A stretch of 64,000 nucleotides of DNA from Rhabditoides inermis (Eukaryota > Nematoda > Chromadorea > Rhabditida > Rhabditidae). This document shows positions 1 through 7,520 of this stretch, piece after piece. The position numbers were made by a program, and so were the translations under genes. The stretch is taken from contig CAWZYM010000221.1 in the NCBI GenBank assembly GCA_963966185.1, positions 62,001 to 126,000 of the forward strand. The letters are read 5' to 3'. Every line of letters starts with the position of its first letter. Position 1 is the first letter of the stretch. Below the pieces are notes generated by a model. That model was given only the letters and a program-made list of their open reading frames with translations, did no database searches and had not been told where the DNA came from.

Positions 1-1142
1 CCTGAATCCAAGGCGGGGTTTGAGGCTGCACTGTCTAGCAGACTTTGCGCTGTTGAAGAATTTGCGCATCTCTGGATCTGCCTTTATCATCGCCTAAAAC
101 ATATAAACAGTGATGCGATACAAACAGCAGAACTCACCTTGATCTCACACTCCCAGTATATGGTCAGATTCATCCCCTCGGCTGCCACGAGCCTCCGAAC
201 CTCCTCATCTCGCATGTCCGAAATCGCCCGCACCTCCACCAGACTTTTCCCGTAACGAAACGGATCCTAATATTTTCTTATACAATGCAACTATCTATCT
301 CATATCATACCTTGTAGCGAGACGCATCGTCTCCCTCCGCCACCACCCCATTGATCTCGTACTCCAGCCGCTATAAACAACGGAATTGTAATTTCGATTT
401 TATCGGAAGATTGTAAACCAACCTTTTTGTAGCACTTGAAACAACCGTGGTGCCAGCACCCGTGCACTTCAATCGCCTCCCTCCACTCGCTCCCGTCGGC
501 ATTCTTGTGTGTTGCAACGCCATCCAGCCAGTAGTTCGCCCGAGGCTCGATCGCACGATGCAACTGAAAAACCGGTCAAACTCAAATTATCTCACACCAC
601 ACCACTCACCAGGTACTCCCCCATATTGCCGGCGTGTTGCACGAATGTCTTTCTCACTCCATCCACCACACTCTTTTCTGATAGAAAGTTCAGGAAGCGC
701 TGGGCAAACAGTGAAGCATTCCCTTTGCTTCCACCAAACCCGTTCTCGGGGATATGGGCGATTTTATCATCCTCAAGGTGTAGCACGCGGTAGACAAAGA
801 GGGCATAGCCGGCAATCGTACTGGCGTGGGTGAACGGACACAACTCGAAATTCTAAAGAGAGAGAGAGAGAGTACAACTCATAAACAACACCGAACCCCC
901 CAAACATACCGAAACTGCTGTCTCCCGGAATTTCATGATTGCGAACATCAAGATCTCCACATCCCTATCACAGTACGACGTCAATTGCTGTAGATGATCG
1001 AACGGCTGGTCCTTGATGCGCGGCCATTCGGTATTGATGAACTGATAGAGCTCCTTGGTCTGAAAGATTGCATTTTGGATGTTCCCCGAAGGGTATGCCG
1101 GAGGCTATACTCTCTCTCATCCCCAACCTGTCTCTCTCCCCC

Positions 1143-1195
<53 letters not shown>

Positions 1196-3364
1196 ACTCA
1201 CTCCCATCTCGCCGATACCATAAAAGAACGGATTAGGGGCACGCGGCAATCGATCAGTCATTCTCTCTCGTCCAGAGTAGAGGTACGGGAACGTCAGCTT
1301 CTCTCCAACATCCAAACCGAAGCTTTTCGGCATGTCTCCCAGCTTCATTGAGATGGTTTTGAAGCTATCCTTGAAGATCACGTCGTTGATGGGGCGGCCT
1401 TCAAAGGTCTGAGGTGATCCTCTCCTAAGCGCCTTATACTTCTTCCGAAACTCCATCGAGAATGTGTTGCTGCCACTCTGCAGCGTGTTCGACGGCAGCA
1501 CTCCCGTCTTCCCGCACCACTTGCTCAACCAGGCCATGTCGAACCTCCCGCCATTGTGAGACAGCAGGATTCGCTCGTGAAAGCGAGGGTCAGTGAGTAG
1601 ATGTTCAATCAGCCGATCGGAGCAGTCTGTGTACTCCTCGCCGTCCTCCAATCGATCCGAGTACTGATGGTCTCCGCAGTTCACACAATGAGGCGAGTTC
1701 CGCGGACCGAGAGCCTTTACATCCTCTTCACACTCCCCACACCACAGCATCACACTCACATACACGACATAATGTGCAGAGAGGTGAACTGACTTGGCCC
1801 ATTTGTGGTACTTGCGGGCGCAATCCTTGGTGAGTGCGAGTCCTCTCTCCCCTGCACGTACGAATTCCGGCATGATCTTATCCAGCTCCCTCCATTGTTC
1901 AGGCGTCAATTGACTTGTCTCCACATCCCACGCCGCGAACTTTTGTGCCTCCTGCTTCTCCAGATACTTATCCTTGTTGTCGGCAAGGCTACTCCACGTG
2001 CAGTCGTGATTCGGCGGCATCTTGGTCTTGCAGCGGGGACAAAACTTGGTGTGCCCACAGATGTGCCTCATAGTGCCGTTAGCATGTCTCAAGGCGTCGG
2101 ACCTGAAATGTTGAATGATAGAATGGAGTAAGCGAGAGAGAGGGAGAGAGAGAGAATTAGGGGGAGAGAAAGAGAGGAAGGAAAGGGAGGGAGGGAGATA
2201 GGAATAGCGCGAGTGAGGCAGAGATTGGGGGGGGGTAGAATGGGTAGATGATAATTGAAATTCATACTCACCGTTCGAGGCAGGAGAGGCAGGTGGTGAC
2301 CTTGCTGCACACAGACTGCCCCCGAGTCACAACCTTATGACGCTCGTAGCAATCGGCATTGTCAAAGTAGACACTAAACGAAGAACATTGATAAACGATG
2401 ATTAATGGTTCGAACACTCACTTGCATCCAGAACAATATATCTGAGGAAGGTAGGGCGTAGCTGCACACTTCTGAGCCTCACAATATCCACGGCACATGA
2501 AGCATGCATTCACACACCGATGGCGGCTATTTGCACTCTTCAGCTGCAATAAATGCCTTTTATTGAATATTGTACTCAAAAATCAATTTTCCCCTCAGAG
2601 ATCATTATTAAACACAAGTGGATATTTCATATGATTAGGAACTTTAGATAAGAGAAGGGGAGAGAGAGAGAGGGAGAGAGAGAGAGGGGGGGGGGAGAGA
2701 GAGAGTCGAAAAGAAATACAGTGGAATCATACCTTGCCACATTCCACACAGAAGTGTTTGCCGTTGAAATACTGTTCCACGTTAGCCACCACGAAAAACT
2801 CAGTGCCGTCGTAATTCACGGAAGCAAACGGGAAGTCGTCTTCCGGATCATCGCGCACTGCCTTTCCATCAAAAATGATCCGACCCTAGGCATTAATAGT
2901 TTATGAGCTAACATTAGAAATGAATACTCACGTCCTGATACACCATCAAATTGACTTTATATGCATTATGGACTCGCGTCAGGTCTGCGATCGAATATTG
3001 ATTGCGGCTGTTAATGACACCTCCGGCATCCTCGAAGCGCTTTCGCAGACGATCCTATAATACTCCATCGATTAGTACGTACCACCCCTCATTCCCCCTC
3101 ACAAACCTCATGCGAATGTATACGTTCTTCCTGCAGATTTCGGCGCTCCTTATAAAGATCTTCCATATCCATGGCGATGTCGGGAGGGAATCCGGATTTC
3201 GACCGTAGAATTTCCTCAGCCCTCCTCAGCTTGGCACTCACATTATGCCTATTCTGATATTGTTTCAGGGTCTGGGCAACTTCGAGTCGCGGTAGCAGAA
3301 TGTGGAAGCGAGTTTTGCTCAAACCGAGCTTATTCAGATTAGAAATTTCGTGACGACCAGTCAT
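1..3364 (-). CDS. Polinton/Maverick-type family B DNA polymerase, spliced, 3' part outside window
   Basis: Twelve exons on the minus strand join into one open frame of 840 codons: 3364-3107, 3054-2932, 2885-2733, 2543-2422, 2373-2272, 2102-1202, 1104-910, 852-610, 563-423, 370-311, 266-138 and 93-1 (cut by the window edge). Every junction is GT-AG and the phases agree. The protein has an N-terminal Lys/Arg-rich helical stretch, then Cys-rich segments (exons 4-6, ending ICGHTKFCPRCK). Exonuclease motifs follow: Exo I WDVETSQ (exon 6), Exo II SHNGGRFDMAWL (exon 6) and Exo III YCDRDVEIL (exon 7). Downstream blocks EVHGCWHHGCFKCY and LTIYWECEIK are typical of the protein-primed DNA_pol_B_2 family of Polintons. 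The palm motifs would lie left of position 1. In Polintons this enzyme copies the element by protein priming. No stop or frameshift is seen, so the gene may be active or recently so. GA microsatellites sit in introns 5 and 6 and GA-rich tracts in others. The start is the ATG at 3364, directly after TTTCCAG; an upstream exon or spliced leader is possible. Confidence 0.88.
1105..1201 (-). other. Intron with (GA)n microsatellite
   Basis: Intron 6 of the polymerase gene: donor GTGAGT at 1201, acceptor TATAG ending at 1105. Most of it is a CT/GA dinucleotide tract (about 1150-1192), which makes it twice the length of its neighbours. Read as protein, the tract gives a false Glu-Arg repeat. Confidence 0.8.
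2103..2271 (-). other. GA-rich intron
   Basis: Intron 5 of the polymerase gene, 169 bp. It has GA/GGGA tracts and a G9 run near 2228; the donor GTGAGT starts at 2271 and the acceptor TTTCAG ends at 2103. Confidence 0.8.
2544..2732 (-). other. GA-rich intron
   Basis: Intron 3 of the polymerase gene, 189 bp, the longest seen here. It contains a GAGA/GGGG tract at about 2651-2705; the donor GTATGA starts at 2732 and the acceptor TTGCAG ends at 2544. Confidence 0.75.
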
Positions 3365-3407
3365 CTGGAAATAATCATATGCATACAATGAAAATGAATG
3401 TGGTTTG

Positions 3408-3645
3408 GCACAAGAGAAAGCGTAACAAACAAGTGAGCAAATTAAACAGCGCCTCAGAGGTCCTACTGACACAACGGAAAGCGTAAGAAACAAATGAGCG
3501 AATGAAACAGCACCTCAGAGGTCCTACTGACACAAAAGAAAGCGTAACAAACAAATGAGCAAATGAAACAGCGTCTCAGAGGTCCGACTGGCACAACCGA
3601 AAGCGTGACAGCCAGATGAGCAAATGAAACAGCGCCGCAGAGGTC
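3408..3645. repeat. 61-bp minisatellite, about four copies
   Basis: The phrase CTCAGAGGTC and its variants recur at 3452, 3513, 3574 and 3635, exactly 61 bp apart, each after a conserved AAAGCGT...ATGAGC...AAACAGC block. Copies differ by a few substitutions. Nothing coding is supported between the polymerase start and 4122. Confidence 0.85.
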
Positions 3646-3774
3646 AATTATATACTCTCTAACTCTCCCAAAATTATACACTCTCTCACAGGAGCCACCT
3701 GTCCCCACTGCCGCATCCTTTGCACTCTCTTTTTCACTTTCTCTAGCCCTCTGTCGCCTTTGTTTTGTTTCTCT

Positions 3775-4105
3775 ATCGGCATCCAATTATCCGTTGTCTC
3801 ATTCGGACACGCGTTGTGACGCAATATTACAATACAAAACGTAGTAAGCAGATGAGTGAATGGAACAACGCCGATTCAGAGATCAAAGTTTATTAAAGCA
3901 TTCACATAATCACACAAATAATTGCTTATCTAACACAGAGGAGAGGTCTCTGTCGGCATCCATTTATCTATTGTCTCAATCGGACACATGTTTGTGACGC
4001 AATATTACAATACAAAACGTAGTAAGCAGATGAGTGAATGAAACAACGCTTACTCAGAGATCAAAGTTTATTAAAGCATTCACATAATCCCACAAATAAT
4101 TAAAA
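3775..4105. repeat. Direct duplication, 178-bp spacing
   Basis: The segment at about 3775-3927 recurs at about 3953-4105 with few differences; the shared core GACGCAATATTACAATAC starts at 3818 and 3996. Its inner part (AAACGTAGTAAGCAGATGAGTGAATG and following) resembles the 61-bp minisatellite to the left, so the two repeats are probably related. Confidence 0.85.
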
Positions 4106-4300
4106 TACATTATCACGTCGAACTACTTTCCAATACTAGCACGAAATTTATGGAGCTCATTATTCATTGTTGTAGTAAGCGTCCTTTTCAAAAACTCCTC
4201 GCCCTCGATGTTCTGAGCCACCAAACCATCCATAATAGTAAACTTGCTAGCGTGCAATGTGTTAGAAAAGTTCTTGATCTCATTGTTTGTAAACTTGAGA

Positions 4301-4344
4301 TGCAGATATGCGTATCTCACAGTGTAGATATGCGTATCTCACAG
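4301..4344. repeat. 22-bp tandem duplication
   Basis: Two adjacent 22-bp copies (4301-4322 and 4323-4344) differ at one base. Since 22 is not a multiple of three, the duplication shifts the minus-strand frame crossing it. Confidence 0.95.
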
Positions 4345-4437
4345 TCAGGTTGAATAGTCCCGTTTTCAACTATAAAAACGGTTATGAATATTACGCATAT
4401 AAATTCATGACGTCACTTTCCTCTCTCTATCACATCC

Positions 4438-4440
<3 letters not shown>

Positions 4441-4490
<50 letters not shown>
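4441..4490. repeat. (CT)n microsatellite
   Basis: Uninterrupted CT dinucleotide run of about 50 bp, inside the putative intron of the 4123-4705 fragment. Confidence 0.95.
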
Positions 4491-4496
<6 letters not shown>

Positions 4497-4794
4497 ATTC
4501 TCTCTTCACGTACCCCAGTGTCAGACATCATCATGGCGTGCAGCCTTCGAGCCAAGTGATCTCCCAAACCATCAAGTCCGCATTTCCGATTGGCATAGTC
4601 GTCTCCTCTCACAAGCCCTTCTCCACTGAGTGTAACCGATACACTCGTCGATTTCGGATCCACACCAGCATCCTTCGCACCTCTCTCGATCACGTTCTGT
4701 ATCACCTACAATAACTACGGTCACCACTATGGGCAGTCTACATCAACGCGAGCCGTCGTCAGAGAAGCCTACTTCAGCGCCAACTGAACCAAAC

Positions 4795-4810
4795 AGTCCT
4801 CCTCAGGACT
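4795..4810 (+). promoter_or_regulatory. Histone-type 3' stem-loop 1
   Basis: Six-bp stem AGTCCT/AGGACT around a four-base loop CCTC, followed by ACC. The pattern fits the replication-dependent histone mRNA 3' signal (stem GGYYYU/ARRRCC, four-base loop), with A-U replacing the basal G-C pair. Confidence 0.5.
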
Positions 4811-4919
4811 ACCTTTTAGTGAAACAAAACTTTTGTGCTGATCACACATAAAACAGATTAACACTTCACGCCGATCAACTTCACTTCACAAGCTCACTTC
4901 AATGTCACTTGAACCCAAC

Positions 4920-4935
4920 AGCTCTCTTCAGAGCT
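4920..4935 (+). promoter_or_regulatory. Histone-type 3' stem-loop 2
   Basis: Six-bp stem AGCTCT/AGAGCT around loop CTTC, preceded by CCAAC. It has the same architecture as the stem-loops at 4795 and 4949. Confidence 0.5.
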
Positions 4936-4948
4936 AACTGAACCCAAC

Positions 4949-4964
4949 AGCCCTCTTTAGGGCT
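4949..4964 (+). promoter_or_regulatory. Histone-type 3' stem-loop 3
   Basis: Six-bp stem AGCCCT/AGGGCT around loop CTTT, followed by ACCCA, the canonical histone downstream tail. A C in the first loop position is what I recall for C. elegans histone mRNAs. No intact histone gene lies upstream in the window. Confidence 0.6.
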
Positions 4965-5022
4965 ACCCATTTGTGAAACAAAACTTTTGTGCTGATCACA
5001 CATAAAACAGATTAGCACCTCA

Positions 5023-5198
5023 TTTTGCGTGGAGTGCGCTTGTGGCGGTCGGATAATGGAGGAGAGAGAGAGGACTCTCATGGTGACTCACTTCAAATCT
5101 TGTCGCATTTGACCCCGCGTACATGTTGCGCGCTCACGCGCGTTTTTTGCGCGCAATTATCAGCTTTGCGTGGAGTGTGCGTGTAGCGGTCGGATAAT

Positions 5199-5234
<36 letters not shown>

Positions 5235-5311
5235 GCTCATGGCGACTCACTTCAAATCGCCTTTGACCCCACTCACACAATGCGCACGCGCGTTTTTTGC
5301 GCGCACTTATT
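5023..5311. repeat. CG-rich direct duplication, 141-bp spacing
   Basis: Copy 1 (about 5023-5160) and copy 2 (about 5165-5311) both run from TTGCGTGGAGTG through GGTCGGATAATG, a GA tract, GACTCACTTCAAATC and a CGCGCGTTTTTTGCGCGC hairpin. The GA tract is longer in copy 2 (about 5201-5231). No gene is seen between 4706 and 5618. Confidence 0.85.
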
Positions 5312-5327
5312 AATGGACTAGCACATG

Positions 5328-5455
5328 GCACAAGCGCGCGCATGTTTCGCGCACTCGGATTGGCCGTTAACTCCATTTACACAACGCGCGCGCGCGCATC
5401 TTTCGCGCACTCATTAACGGACTCGGCACAAGCGCGCGCATGTTTCGCGCACTGA
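5328..5455. repeat. CGCG-rich repeats
   Basis: CACAAGCGCGCGCATGTTTC followed by GCGCAC occurs at about 5329 and 5426, with a related GCGCGCGCGCATCTTTCGCG between them. The CpG density is much higher than in the surrounding sequence. Confidence 0.75.
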
Positions 5456-5477
5456 CACCCCTCTGTGATCTTTGATC

Positions 5478-5588
5478 TCAGTGACCTATGGTGACCTCTG
5501 TGACCTAGGTCAATAGGTCAACCTTGTCCCATAACCCATGACCCCTCCGTGACCTCTGGTGACCTCTTTGACCTAGGTCAGTAGGTCA
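5478..5588. repeat. TGACCT/AGGTCA half-site cluster in a 68-bp tandem repeat
   Basis: About eleven TGACCY or AGGTCA hexamers fall in ~110 bp, including two copies of the palindrome TGACCTAGGTCA (5501 and 5569, 68 bp apart), each followed by a second AGGTCA two bases on. The hexamer is the classic nuclear-receptor half-site. A simple minisatellite could give the same pattern. Confidence 0.6.
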
Positions 5589-5654
5589 AATGGTCCCATC
5601 TAGCATTGCACTACTACTCCTGCGCATATCCGATTTCTGGGAGATCAAGAACAA

Positions 5655-5726
5655 GCGTCTGTGGTGTAATGGTCAGCATGGATGCCTTCCAAGCATTCGA
5701 CGGGGGTTCGATTCCCCCCAGACGCA
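5655..5726 (+). tRNA. tRNA-Gly(TCC) a
   Basis: U0, first gene of the array. Consensus sequence. Confidence 0.93.
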
Positions 5727-5799
5727 TGACATTTTGCAAATTTGTGAAAAGAATGAGTGCTCGGGCACGAAACCGCTCAGTAAGAGCACTCTCACATGA

Positions 5800-5873
5800 G
5801 CGTCTGCGGTGTAATGGTCAGCATGGATGCCTTCCAAGCATTCGACGGGGGTTCGATTCCCCCCCCAGACGCA
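5800..5873 (+). tRNA. tRNA-Gly(TCC) b, variant
   Basis: U0. Eight Cs instead of six after the T loop (74 nt) and C instead of T at position 8; possibly inactive. Confidence 0.6.
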
Positions 5874-5970
5874 TAACGTTTTGCCCTATTAAAAATAATT
5901 TCAGCATCACTACTCGCGTGCTTTTGCAGCGTGCGATCGAATATCGGCGGAGAATGGAGAGGAATCTGAA

Positions 5971-6043
5971 GCCTCGTTAGCTCAGTTGGTAGAGCGTTAG
6001 ACTTTTAATCTAACGGCCACGGGTTCGAGTCCCGTACGGGGCT
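5971..6043 (+). tRNA. tRNA-Lys(TTT)
   Basis: U1 reference copy, 73 nt, no intron. Acceptor GCCTCGT pairs with ACGGGGC (one G-U); D arm GCTC/GAGC; anticodon stem TTAGA/TCTAA with loop CTTTTAA, anticodon TTT (reads AAA/AAG); T arm ACGGG/CCCGT with TTCGAGT. The A box (TAGCTCAGTTGG) and B box (GGTTCGAGTCC) are intact. The discriminator base is T, unlike the G of most animal tRNA-Lys. Confidence 0.97.
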
Positions 6044-6047
6044 GTAA

Positions 6048-6059
6048 TTTTGCTATTTT
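6048..6059 (+). terminator. Pol III terminator of tRNA-Lys (U1)
   Basis: T4 at 6048-6051 and T5 at 6055-6059, starting 5 bases after the gene. The same signal follows nearly every Lys copy. Confidence 0.85.
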
Positions 6060-6163
6060 TGGATCAATGCTACTGATTCTTTCATCATTTCGCGGACGTA
6101 CCTTGCAATCTTTGTCGGCGCCTTTTGCCAACACTTCCACGCTATTAGACAGCCGTTCTCTCG

Positions 6164-6235
6164 GCCTATGTAGTATAGTGGTTAGTACTCCACGTTGTGG
6201 CCGTGGCGACACAGGTTCGATTCCTGTCATAGGCA
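6164..6235 (+). tRNA. tRNA-His(GTG) a
   Basis: U1 reference copy, 72 nt. Acceptor GCCTATG/CATAGGC, anticodon stem CCACG/CGTGG with loop TTGTGGC (anticodon GTG, reads CAC/CAU), T arm ACAGG/CCTGT with TTCGATT, and A73 as in eukaryotes. The base before position 1 is G, matching the extra G-1 that tRNA-His needs. Confidence 0.97.
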
Positions 6236-6240
6236 TTTCC

Positions 6241-6245
6241 TTTTT
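6241..6245 (+). terminator. Pol III terminator of tRNA-His a (U1)
   Basis: T5 run six bases after the His-a gene (TTTCCTTTTTG), conserved in almost all units. Confidence 0.85.
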
Positions 6246-6448
6246 GTAAACGTCGTCGCTCACGAAAAACTTTTGTCTGACCAACTTCGAATAAAGTTGA
6301 TCGTGGGAGAACGGAAAACAGTCTTGAAGGTCCTGGAAGTGTTTCATTTCTTAGCCACTTGCAACTTGCAACTTATTGTGTATGTATGAGTATGAGAGTA
6401 TGTGTATGAATGTAACATCATCACGCAATTATTTTAGCTCAGTTATTG

Positions 6449-6520
6449 GCCTATGTAGTATAGTGGTTAGTACTCCACGTTGTGGCCGTGGCGACACAGG
6501 TTCGATTCCTGTCATAGGCA
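6449..6520 (+). tRNA. tRNA-His(GTG) b
   Basis: U1 reference copy. The gene is identical to His-a but its flanks are unrelated; G-1 is again encoded. It is preceded by a TTAGCTCAGTT stretch that resembles the 5' part of tRNA-Lys. Confidence 0.97.
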
Positions 6521-6524
6521 TTCC

Positions 6525-6528
6525 TTTT
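6525..6528 (+). terminator. Pol III terminator of tRNA-His b (U1)
   Basis: T4 in TTCCTTTTCC directly after His-b. This flank differs from that of His-a although the genes are identical. Confidence 0.8.
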
Positions 6529-6588
6529 CCTTTCTCCGTTGTCCAGATCAAGCCTGCGCATATCCGATTTCTGGGAGATCAAGAACAA

Positions 6589-6660
6589 GCGTCTGTGGTG
6601 TAATGGTCAGCATGGATGCCTTCCAAGCATTCGACGGGGGTTCGATTCCCCCCAGACGCA
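6589..6660 (+). tRNA. tRNA-Gly(TCC) a
   Basis: U1 reference copy, 72 nt. Acceptor GCGTCTG/CAGACGC, anticodon stem GATGC/GCATT with loop CTTCCAA (anticodon TCC, reads GGA/GGG), T arm GGGGG/CCCCC with TTCGATT, A73. The six-C run where T stem meets acceptor is a length-variable hot spot in this array. Confidence 0.97.
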
Positions 6661-6665
6661 TGACA

Positions 6666-6669
6666 TTTT
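6666..6669 (+). terminator. Pol III terminator of tRNA-Gly a (U1)
   Basis: T4 in TGACATTTTGC after Gly-a. Confidence 0.8.
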
Positions 6670-6733
6670 GCAAATTTGTGAAAAGAATGAGTGCTCGGGC
6701 ACGAAACCGCTCAGTAAGTGCACTCTCACATGA

Positions 6734-6805
6734 GCGTCTGCGGTGTAATGGTCAGCATGGATGCCTTCCAAGCATTCGACGGGGGTTCGATTCCCCCCAG
6801 ACGCA
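6734..6805 (+). tRNA. tRNA-Gly(TCC) b
   Basis: U1. Same as Gly-a except C instead of T at the nearly invariant position 8. The spacer before it contains a D-arm-like hairpin GCTCAGTAAGAGC. Confidence 0.9.
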
Positions 6806-6810
6806 TAACG

Positions 6811-6814
6811 TTTT
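6811..6814 (+). terminator. Pol III terminator of tRNA-Gly b (U1)
   Basis: T4 in TAACGTTTTGC after Gly-b. Confidence 0.8.
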
Positions 6815-6902
6815 GCCCTATTAAAAATAATTTCAGCATCACTACTCGCGTGCTTTTGCAGCGTGCGATCGAATATCGGCGGAGAATGGAGAGGAATCTG
6901 AA

Positions 6903-6975
6903 GCCTCGTTAGCTCAGTTGGTAGAGCGTTAGACTTTTAATCTAACGGCCACGGGTTCGAGTCCCGTACGGGGCT
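6903..6975 (+). tRNA. tRNA-Lys(TTT)
   Basis: U2, consensus. Confidence 0.95.
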
Positions 6976-7095
6976 GTAATTTTGCTATTTTTGGATCAAT
7001 GCTACTGATTCTTTCATCATTTCGCGGACGTACCTTGCAATCTTTGTCGGCGCCTTTTGCCAACACTTCCACGCTATTAGACAGCCGTTCTCTCG

Positions 7096-7167
7096 GCCTA
7101 TGTAGTATAGTGGTTAGTACTCCACGTTGTGGCCGTGGCGACACAGGTTCGATTCCTGTCATAGGCA
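7096..7167 (+). tRNA. tRNA-His(GTG) a
   Basis: U2, consensus. Confidence 0.95.
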
Positions 7168-7380
7168 TTTCCTTTTTGTAAACGTCGTCGCTCACGAAAA
7201 ACTTTTGTCTGACCAACTTCGAATAAAGTTGATCGTGGGAGAACGGAAAACAGTCTTGAAGGTCCTGGAAGTGTTTCATTTCTTAGCCACTTGCAACTTG
7301 CAACTTATTGTGTATGTATGAGTATGAGAGTATGTGTATGAATGTAACATCATCACGCAATTATTTTAGCTCAGTTATTG

Positions 7381-7452
7381 GCCTATGTAGTATAGTGGTT
7401 AGTACTCCACGTTGTGGCCGTGGCGACACAGGTTCGATTCCTGTCATAGGCA
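7381..7452 (+). tRNA. tRNA-His(GTG) b
   Basis: U2, consensus. Confidence 0.95.
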
Positions 7453-7520
7453 TTCCTTTTCCTTTCTCCGTTGTCCAGATCAAGCCTGCGCATATCCGAT
7501 TTCTGGGAGATCAAGAACAA

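Larger units (their letters stand above)
4123..4705 (-). pseudogene. Unidentified two-exon gene fragment with frame-breaking duplication
   Basis: Exon 4705-4514 has a TTGTAG acceptor and GTACGTG donor and encodes 64 codons (VIQNVIERGAKDAG... to ...MMMSDTG). A CT-microsatellite intron follows, then an exon from 4369 after TTTTTATAG. In the frame set by the first exon, a 22-bp tandem duplication (4301-4344) leads to an early TGA. A different frame stays open beyond it to a TAG at 4123. I do not recognise the family. It lies upstream of the polymerase on the same strand and could belong to the same element. It may also be two unrelated open stretches. Confidence 0.4.
4815..5016. repeat. Duplicated histone-like 3' flank
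   Basis: A ~45-bp block starting GTGAAACAAAACTTTTGTGC is present at about 4818-4864 and again at about 4974-5016, each just downstream of a histone-type stem-loop. A whole 3' flank appears to have been duplicated. Confidence 0.75.

Noticed and set aside
447..833. Plus-strand open frame of 128 residues
   Set aside because: Antisense shadow of polymerase exons 8 and 9, with no domain.
1100..1200. Glu-Arg repeat protein segment
   Set aside because: It is the translation of an intronic GA microsatellite; GT-AG splicing removes it and keeps the polymerase frame.
1601..2131. Plus-strand frames opposite exon 6
   Set aside because: Antisense shadows of the long polymerase exon.
4430..4512. Glu-Arg tail of the 4430-4705 frame
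   Set aside because: Microsatellite after a GTACGTG donor; treated as intron.
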